A stretch of DNA of 11,575 bases from DAOTVC01 sp034437215 (lineage in GTDB: Bacteria > Chloroflexota > Anaerolineae > B4-G1 > SLSP01), in contig DAOTVC010000080.1 in NCBI GenBank assembly GCA_034437215.1, positions 1-11,575 on the forward strand, written 5' to 3'. A program made the position numbers and the translations under genes. A model generated the notes under the pieces. The model did no database searches and was not told the DNA's origin. It saw nothing but the letters and a program-made list of their open reading frames with translations. Below, one piece after another: positions 6,030 to 11,575 of this stretch (positions are counted from its first letter, which is position 1; each line of letters begins with the position of its first letter).

Positions 6030-9000
6030 GTTGCACGGACTCCTTCCGATTTAAGAACTACATCGATACTTGATACTTCACCGCTCCTCACCATCCCGGC
6101 GTAAGGCGCGCCGATCACCGATCCATCAAGGATAATGCGTTTTCCATCCAACTCAAACTCCACGCGGCTGATTTCCATCTCCGGACGGAAGGTGTCCTCC
6201 CGCGCGGGATTGTGATAGGTGACCGTGCAGTGACCGAGGAAGGTGAAGGTCAACGTGCCATCGGAGCGGAACAACCGGCCCGGCAGTACGGGTTGCAGCA
6301 CCAGGCAGAGCTCCCCCTCTCTGACCTGGAAGGGCTGCTGCCCGGCCATCATGGTGTGCCAGATGCTCAAGAACTCTGCGGTAGAGCCGCTGAGCCGGGC
6401 GACAAAGCCGCGCCCGTGCAGGCTGGCATCGGGGTGGGCGCTGCTGACGATGAAGGAGGAGTTCTCCAGCGGACTGCGCCCGTAGCGCGCCGGATCCAGG
6501 AAGGGAACCAGGACCTCTTCGAAATCGGCGAAGAAAGCGTCGTGGAGGCCGGCCTTGAGCAGCTCCAGCAGGTATTTGTACTCCATGTGCAGCCAGATGG
6601 ACTCGTTCTCCAGCCAGCCCGGCGTGAAGGCGCGACAACGACCCAGCTCGTGGGATTCGCCCGCCAGTGGGGCATTGACCTTGTACATGCCCAGCTGGCG
6701 GTCGTAGAGCGGGCTCTCACGGACGCGGGCATGGATCTCGCGGGCGCGAGCCGCGTCCGGTGCGACCTTGAGCGCGTGCACCGGCCCCTCCAGGAAGAGG
6801 GGGAGGAGGTGCGGGCTGAATTGCAGCGGGCGCACATAGGGGCGATCCTGCTCGTCTCTCTCGGGCAAGGTCTCGTATTTGGTCACCGTGTAGGCAATAT
6901 AGGTCGGGGGCGTCCCCTCGTTGAGCTCGACGGCGCGTTCGAGTCCGGCGTCTACTCTGGTGCGGAAGGCGTGCAGTGCCGCATCCAGCGTCTCCGCGTC
7001 CAGGACAACGGTCGCGCCCTCGAAGCCCCGGCGGATCTGTGCCCGATACCCTTCGCGGGCCGTGGCGACGGTGTCCCAGTAGACGAAATCGCGGTCTGCA
7101 TCGTTAGCTGCGGTCCAGGTGGCGAGGGCCCGGCGCACCGTCTCCAGCAGCGCGCCCTGCTCCACTGGTAGGACCAGGGTAAGCGCGGGCATCTCCGACA
7201 GGACTGCGAGCAGGAAGTCCAGCAGGCGGAGAAGTTCGTAGCTCTCGCAGAGTGACGAACCGATCAGTCCAGGTAGACCGTTGAGGGCGTCATACCAACC
7301 CGGTCGCCCCGCCTCCATCTCGATGCCCATACCCCAGGGATCGAGTGTGGCGAACTTGAGCAACGCGAGCGCACACAACTTCTCGAAGACGGTGGCCCGG
7401 TAGATCTCGCCCTCCTCCGTATGCACCCAAGCAGCGGGCCCGTTATCAGCGCTCTCCTCGTCCTCGTGCAGCGCATGGTAACGCCGGACGCCACGTTCGG
7501 TCAGCACGTACTGGCGAGCACGCGGCTGCACGGCGGCAGGGCTAGCGAAGTAGGGCACGCGCCTTTCAAAGAGCAGCGTGCGCTTGCGTTCGGGATAGAT
7601 CGCCAGGTAGCTGTCGATGAGGTCCAGGTTGTAGAACCAGTGGTCGATCCAGTAGCCCTCGCCGAGCTCGGCCTCGAAGTGGGCGTCGGCGTGATCCAGC
7701 GCTGCCGTGACGAAGTCCGTGGGGGCGACCGTGAGGCCCAACTGCCGGTCGAGAATCACGCGCAGCAGCCCCCCGGGCGTGAAGGGCTGTGCCAGCGCCG
7801 CGGCGAGCGGCTCCGGGTGCTCCACCAGGGCCAGTAGCCGAGTGTGGTGCTCGGGCGCCAGCGTGAAGCGCACTCCCCGCACGACCAGCGGATTGTAGCC
7901 GTCGGCCTGGATGAGACTGAGGAAGCTCAGCACGTTGAAATCGTCTATCTGCGGTTCAAAGAAGACGTCCGAGCGGCGATTCTGCGCCACGTCGCGGTAG
8001 TTGCCGTTGCCCTGGGAGTAGGGTTCCGCTGCCAGGTAGAAAGCGTTGTAGTCGCGCTCCATATCACCGTGCTTACGGGAGTAGACGTGGTAGACGAAGG
8101 GGTGATCCTCGGGACCCAGCAGTAGGGGCCAACCGCCGCGCAACACGTTGTCCAGGAAGGTCTGGCGGCAGTAGGCATCGAAACGCGGCTCCGACGTCTG
8201 CGTCTCGATCACGTTCGTGATCTCGTGGGCCAATTCGGTCGCACGTTCGCGCTGGTCTTCCAGGTAAGCAGTACGAGCGATGCGCGTCTGATGCTGATGC
8301 AAGTGCGCGACGGTGCCCACGTGCCCGATAATGGCCTGGAGGGTGACGCTCTCCCCGGGTGTCAACGTGCGCGCCGTGCCGAAGAAGCCGCACGGCGTCT
8401 TGCCGGTGGTGATCTGACGACACGCCTGGAGCTCTGCCAACGGTTGCTTCACAAAGCCCAGCGGGGTATGCAGGGACGTATCGGAATCGAAGACCACGTC
8501 AGGATCGACCAGGGGGAGGAGTGGTACCTCCTCCTCTTCACAGAAAGCGAGGTAGAAGTGCCCCGCTTGAACCGCAGCGACTTCAGCGGTATCTCCGGCG
8601 CTGGCCTGAAAGTGGTAGAAAGGTACGCCGGAGAGTCCCTCTTTGGTCGGCGTGACGTTGAAGACACCTTTCCAGGCTTCCAGCGTCCGTCCCATCATCT
8701 TTAGACCTTGTTCGTCCACGCCGTAGGGTTGCACCCAAGGTAGCCCGTCAAGGATCTCGAGATTCAGCGGACCATCGCTCACGTTGGTCACCTGTAGGCG
8801 TCGCGCCAGTCCGGCGAAGGGTTCACCGCTGAGGGTAAAGTAGGTCACGGTCGTCTGCACGCCGTGCACAGCGCTCTCAGTCTGCAATTCCAACTCGTTC
8901 ATGCCGATGGCCATACGTGAGCGGGTGGCCGCCTCCCACGGAGCGAAGGGCTCATAGAGCACCGGCGCCTCTCCCAGCAACTTAATGAAGGTACGGAAAC

Positions 9001-9232
9001 CGGTGAGGGGCGTGGTCTGATAGGCTTTGTTGGCGGGTTGGAACTCCATGATGGGGTTATCCCGATCCTCGACGCCAAAGCCGGCGATGGCCTGCCCGCG
9101 ATTGGTGTAGAAGACCCACAGGGGAACGCCCAGCGGACCGGCGATGCCGGGCAAGAAACTGGCAAAGGGTTGCCGGTTGGCGAAATCCTCAATCACAAAG
9201 CGCTGCTGCCGGTCGAAGTAGAAAGGTTCCAT
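6026..9232 (-). CDS. Beta-1,3-oligoglucan phosphorylase, GH161/GH149 type
   Basis: A 1068-aa protein with a GH94-like plan but too long and divergent for GH94. It resembles the large proteins often labelled 'cellobiose phosphorylase' and later placed in GH149 and GH161, which phosphorolyse beta-1,3-gluco-oligosaccharides to glucose 1-phosphate. The N-terminal half is beta-rich (MEPFYFDRQQRFVIEDF onward). Barrel motifs are QGNGNYRDVAQNRRSD (from Q407), GRPGWYDALNGLPGL (D648, the likely equivalent of the GH94 catalytic Asp), ENESIWLHMEYKYL (H882) and ARLSGSTAEFL (S948). The last two parallel HKENGAMFTH and LTGSASW of the GH94 neighbour. ATG 9232 is chosen because TTTGGAG at 9239-9245 is 6 nt away; ATG 9238 touches it, and the reading frame further upstream lies in promoter DNA. 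No signal peptide, so it is cytoplasmic. It heads the operon and is coupled to the reductase. I favour GH161 over GH149 on size and on its GH94 partner, without proof. Confidence 0.8.
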   Translation of the reverse strand: MEPFYFDRQQRFVIEDFANRQPFASFLPGIAGPLGVPLWVFYTNRGQAIAGFGVEDRDNPIMEFQPANKAYQTTPLTGFRTFIKLLGEAPVLYEPFAPWEAATRSRMAIGMNELELQTESAVHGVQTTVTYFTLSGEPFAGLARRLQVTNVSDGPLNLEILDGLPWVQPYGVDEQGLKMMGRTLEAWKGVFNVTPTKEGLSGVPFYHFQASAGDTAEVAAVQAGHFYLAFCEEEEVPLLPLVDPDVVFDSDTSLHTPLGFVKQPLAELQACRQITTGKTPCGFFGTARTLTPGESVTLQAIIGHVGTVAHLHQHQTRIARTAYLEDQRERATELAHEITNVIETQTSEPRFDAYCRQTFLDNVLRGGWPLLLGPEDHPFVYHVYSRKHGDMERDYNAFYLAAEPYSQGNGNYRDVAQNRRSDVFFEPQIDDFNVLSFLSLIQADGYNPLVVRGVRFTLAPEHHTRLLALVEHPEPLAAALAQPFTPGGLLRVILDRQLGLTVAPTDFVTAALDHADAHFEAELGEGYWIDHWFYNLDLIDSYLAIYPERKRTLLFERRVPYFASPAAVQPRARQYVLTERGVRRYHALHEDEESADNGPAAWVHTEEGEIYRATVFEKLCALALLKFATLDPWGMGIEMEAGRPGWYDALNGLPGLIGSSLCESYELLRLLDFLLAVLSEMPALTLVLPVEQGALLETVRRALATWTAANDADRDFVYWDTVATAREGYRAQIRRGFEGATVVLDAETLDAALHAFRTRVDAGLERAVELNEGTPPTYIAYTVTKYETLPERDEQDRPYVRPLQFSPHLLPLFLEGPVHALKVAPDAARAREIHARVRESPLYDRQLGMYKVNAPLAGESHELGRCRAFTPGWLENESIWLHMEYKYLLELLKAGLHDAFFADFEEVLVPFLDPARYGRSPLENSSFIVSSAHPDASLHGRGFVARLSGSTAEFLSIWHTMMAGQQPFQVREGELCLVLQPVLPGRLFRSDGTLTFTFLGHCTVTYHNPAREDTFRPEMEISRVEFELDGKRIILDGSVIGAPYAGMVRSGEVSSIDVVLKSEGVRAT
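6040..6047 (-). promoter_or_regulatory. Ribosome binding site of the aldo/keto reductase, inside the preceding gene
   Basis: GGAAGGAG on the - strand lies within the last codons of the phosphorylase gene, 10 nt before ATG 6029. With the ATGA overlap it indicates translational coupling. Confidence 0.7.
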
Positions 9233-9238
9233 AGACAT

Positions 9239-9245
9239 CTCCAAA
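9239..9245 (-). promoter_or_regulatory. Ribosome binding site deciding the GH161/149 start
   Basis: TTTGGAG on the - strand, followed by ATGTCT and ATG at 9232. This repeats the arrangement seen at the GH94 gene (Shine-Dalgarno, an abutting ATG, then the spaced ATG). Confidence 0.7.
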
Positions 9246-9269
9246 GGTGCTGCTTGAAGGTGTGGTGTT

Positions 9270-9295
9270 GATCTACACATATAATAGCCTAGATC
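9270..9295 (-). promoter_or_regulatory. Probable promoter / operator of the phosphorylase operon
   Basis: On the - strand a TATTAT -10-like box (9281-9286) lies about 50 bases before the start codon. It is framed by an inverted repeat, GATCTA (9270-9275) and TAGATC (9290-9295), with 14 bases between the arms. No good -35 is found at 16-18 bases, so an activator or another sigma factor may be needed. The arms are only 6 bp long and could be chance. Confidence 0.4.
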
Positions 9296-9311
9296 TTGAC
9301 GTGTTGCCCAC

Positions 9312-9367
9312 CGGAGACGAGGGGCAGACGGCGGTGGATAGTCCACGGCCGTCTACCCCAGTCTCCG
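9312..9367 (-). terminator. Large imperfect hairpin between GH16 and the phosphorylase operon
   Basis: Nested pairing: CGGAGAC (9312-9318) with GTCTCCG (9361-9367), GGGG with CCCC, AGACGGC with GCCGTCT, TGGA with TCCA, around a TAG loop. About 22 pairs are broken by three small internal loops. It starts roughly 20 bases after the GH16 stop codon, where a terminator would be expected. No T-run follows on either strand, so it may act without one, with Rho, or as an mRNA 3'-end stabiliser. Confidence 0.6.
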
Positions 9368-9385
9368 ATCAACTGAATGTGGTAC

Positions 9386-11575
9386 CTAGTTCTTGAGAAT
9401 GAGGGGCAGGTAGGTCACTCGATAGAGGCTGACGTAATCGATGTACAGCGTGCCACTGTCGTCTTCGGGCATCGCCCACCCGTAGCCCCAGACCTCGGTC
9501 AATCCCAGACCGTCGTCGGGCGCGCCGGCCGGTTGATCGGCGCTGCGAGCGAAGTCGGTGAAGGGGATGAAGATTTTGCGCCAACCGGTGAAGTCGTCGG
9601 TGAAGGTGGCCTCGAAGCGCTCGGCGGTGTCCTCGGCTTCGTAGACGCGGACGTAGTCCACCAGCATCTCGCGCGGGAAGGTGAGATCTGGATCGACGGG
9701 GCCGCCGAAGTTCCCGCCGATGGCCAGGTTGAGGATGATGAAGAAGGGGTGGTTGTAGACCCACTCGTTGGGGGCGACGTCGGCGGGGGTGGCGTTGTGG
9801 AAGTTGATGCCGTCGACGTACCAGTGGATCTCGTCGGGCGCCCACTCGATGGTGAAGGTGTGGTAGTCGTCGGCGACGGGATAGCCGAAGTCGTAGATGC
9901 CGCCAAAGCCTTGGCCGCCGGAGTAGCCGGGGCCGTGCAGGGTGCCGAAGACCTCGTTGGGCGCCTTGCCCACGTACTCCATGATGTCGATCTCGCCGCA
10001 GGTGGGCCAGCCGACCTCGTCGATGTTCGTGCCCAGCATCCAGAAGGCGGGCCAGAGACCGGCGCCCGAGGGCACCTTGACGCGCGCCTCGATCTTGCCG
10101 TAGGCGAACTCGACCTTGTCGGCGGTGATCAGCCGGGCGGAGGTGTACTCGCACGGCCCGTAGTGGCAGACCAGATCGGTCGTCGCAGTGTTCACCTCGC
10201 GGATGGTGATCTTGAGGTTGCCCGCGCCATCGGTGGCGGCGTTGTCGGTGCTGTCGGTGTAGTACTGCAGCTCGCTGTTGCCCCAACCGATGATGTCGTT
10301 GAGGGCGCCGTCTCCGATCTCGTGCGTCCAGACGATGCTATCGGGCGCTGTGCCCGCGGCGTCGTTGAACTCCTGACTCCAGGCCAGCACCCATTCTCCG
10401 GGATCGACCTCGGCAGTACTCGCTGCCTGATTGTCCAGCAGCTGGATCGTGACCTCCTCACCGCTGCCCGTGCCGTAGAACCAGAAGCTCAGCCCGTCGT
10501 GGGCGCTCCAGTCCCGGCTCTCGGGGAAGGTGCGAACGAGTTCCGCGGGGCCACCGGTGGTGTCGTAGTCGATGGCGAGCACGTGTTCGTAGTATTGCTG
10601 ACCGGGTAAGGCCATGGGTCCGCCCGCCATAATCTCCGTAATGGAGAGCGTTGCGGTACCCGTGATGGCGTAGCGGTGGAAGCCCTCGAAGTCATCCAGT
10701 AAATTGGGGTCGACGGCGTCGTTATCCACAATAGCCACGACAGCCCGACGTTGGAAGCCCAGCTCCGCCCCTTCGGGCTCGAAGAGCAGCGCCACGACGC
10801 GCTCAACGCCCTCGTGTTTGCCGTCCTCAAAGGTGGGCACGGTGAAGCTCCGGCTCAGCGCGCCTGCCGGGATGACCAGCGTGCCGCTGACGGGGGTGAA
10901 ATCCCGATGCGGTGTGGCGAGGCTCTCGGCGGTGGCGTAGGTGACGGTGACGGGCGTCGTGACGGAGTAGCTGAGGGTGACGGTGAGGGTGGCGGTGCCC
11001 CCTTCCGTGACGGTGTAGTCGGCTGCGTCGAAGGCCACCTCCAGCGGGGGCTGGCGCGCGTCACCGTAGAGCAGGACGTAGTCGAGGTAGTGTGTCTGCG
11101 CGCCACCACTAGCGAGGGAGCCGAAGGACCAGCCGTGGACCTCAGTCAATGTGAGACCGTCGTCGGGCGCGCCGTTGCCGATGTCTTTGCGCGTGAAATC
11201 GGCAAAGGGGATGGAGAACTGCTGCCAGCCGGTGAAGTCGTCGGTGATGGCGTAAGTGAAGCGCTCGGCGTCGTCGGTGGTGGAGCCAGGGTTGCGGTTG
11301 TCGCTGATGTCGAAGAAGAGATCCACCCCCGTACCTGTGCCGTACAACCAGAAACTGACGCCTTCGTAGCTGCTCCAATCCTGGGTGACCCAGGTGTCGA
11401 CCGCGGCGTTCTCGAAGGCGTGCGTCAGGCCGCCCCAACTGACGACGTTGGAGTCCATCTGAAGCAGGTGATTGGTACCCTCCTGGCAGGGTAGCGCCAG
11501 CGGATCTGCATCGGTCACGAGGGTGTCGGAGATGGCGACGGTGGTACCGTTCCAGGTGTCGCCCCACGTCACGAA
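9386..11575 (-). CDS. Secreted GH16 laminarinase with CBM11-like and Calx-beta modules (N-terminus outside window)
   Basis: 729 residues are visible and the frame is open through the right edge, so the signal peptide and start are missing. Counting from the edge: a CBM11/CIA30-like beta-sandwich (about 1-165, with DWSSYEGVSFWLYGTGTG at 66); a Calx-beta domain (about 178-287, YTVTEGGTATLTV to IVDND); the first half of a second CBM11-like module (about 290-385, DWSAHDGLSFWFYGTGSG at 355); a GH16 domain (about 389-648); the second half of that module (649-717); and the tail YLPLILKN. The GH16 active site is WPTCGEIDIMEYVG: nucleophile E528 (codon 9992-9994) and acid/base E533 (9977-9979), in the E-x-D-x-x-E form with the extra residue typical of laminarinases. 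It should hydrolyse beta-1,3-glucan outside the cell and feed the phosphorylases. Mixed-linkage glucan activity is possible. The tail resembles C-terminal ends of exported Chloroflexota proteins. Confidence 0.93.
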   Translation of the reverse strand, partial: FVTWGDTWNGTTVAISDTLVTDADPLALPCQEGTNHLLQMDSNVVSWGGLTHAFENAAVDTWVTQDWSSYEGVSFWLYGTGTGVDLFFDISDNRNPGSTTDDAERFTYAITDDFTGWQQFSIPFADFTRKDIGNGAPDDGLTLTEVHGWSFGSLASGGAQTHYLDYVLLYGDARQPPLEVAFDAADYTVTEGGTATLTVTLSYSVTTPVTVTYATAESLATPHRDFTPVSGTLVIPAGALSRSFTVPTFEDGKHEGVERVVALLFEPEGAELGFQRRAVVAIVDNDAVDPNLLDDFEGFHRYAITGTATLSITEIMAGGPMALPGQQYYEHVLAIDYDTTGGPAELVRTFPESRDWSAHDGLSFWFYGTGSGEEVTIQLLDNQAASTAEVDPGEWVLAWSQEFNDAAGTAPDSIVWTHEIGDGALNDIIGWGNSELQYYTDSTDNAATDGAGNLKITIREVNTATTDLVCHYGPCEYTSARLITADKVEFAYGKIEARVKVPSGAGLWPAFWMLGTNIDEVGWPTCGEIDIMEYVGKAPNEVFGTLHGPGYSGGQGFGGIYDFGYPVADDYHTFTIEWAPDEIHWYVDGINFHNATPADVAPNEWVYNHPFFIILNLAIGGNFGGPVDPDLTFPREMLVDYVRVYEAEDTAERFEATFTDDFTGWRKIFIPFTDFARSADQPAGAPDDGLGLTEVWGYGWAMPEDDSGTLYIDYVSLYRVTYLPLILKN

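Noticed and set aside
9260..9300. A + strand promoter from TTGATC and TATAAT at 9268-9286
   Set aside because: The two boxes are only 6 bases apart, and no + strand gene follows.
9233..9346. A 38-residue N-terminal extension of the GH161/149 protein starting at 9346
   Set aside because: It would lie in the promoter and hairpin region, is unlike the family, and has no ribosome binding site. The spaced Shine-Dalgarno points to 9232.
6212..10609. Other + strand frames of 140-410 codons opposite the GH161/149 and GH16 genes
   Set aside because: Same shadow effect. No motif or plausible ribosome binding site was seen, and the opposite strand is clearly coding.

Overview
The window is GC-rich bacterial DNA. 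It most likely comes from a member of the Chloroflexota (Caldilineae, Anaerolineae or Roseiflexus-like). This rests on weak but concordant signs: the architecture of the CRISPR repeat, a secreted multidomain glucanase ending in YLPLILKN, and a group II intron end of a type common in that phylum. No single marker gene proves the assignment.

Left part (1-1044): the distal end of a CRISPR array with 15 repeats and 14 spacers, read on the + strand, with a leader presumably left of the window. Two consecutive spacers and their flanking repeats are duplicated exactly (1-181 = 287-467). The last repeat is degenerate, and no cas gene is in view. Next (about 1080-1455) is the 3' remnant of a group II intron: the C-terminal maturase domain of its reverse transcriptase, followed by well-formed domains V and VI. 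The intron's 3' end lies 5 bp beyond the stop codon of a VapBC-type toxin-antitoxin pair on the - strand (1461-2122), which has its own near-consensus promoter and repeated operator-like sites.

Right part (2274-11575): a beta-1,3-glucan utilisation locus, all on the - strand. In transcription order it holds a secreted GH16 laminarinase (9386 to beyond the right edge), a 153-bp gap with a large hairpin and a probable promoter, a 1068-aa GH161/GH149-type beta-1,3-oligoglucan phosphorylase, an aldo/keto reductase coupled to it by a 4-bp start/stop overlap, and, 42 bp on, a 910-aa GH94 phosphorylase best read as laminaribiose phosphorylase. The inferred pathway is as follows. The GH16 enzyme cuts laminarin- or callose-like glucan outside the cell. 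The oligosaccharides are imported by a transporter not in view. The long-chain phosphorylase shortens them to glucose 1-phosphate, and the GH94 enzyme splits the final disaccharide to glucose 1-phosphate and glucose. The reductase's substrate is unknown.

The most unusual items are the GH16 catalytic domain apparently nested inside a carbohydrate-binding module, the block-duplicated CRISPR spacers, the intron remnant squeezed between the CRISPR end and the toxin-antitoxin genes, and the pairing of two different phosphorylase families with a reductase in one operon. I see no clearly new defence system.
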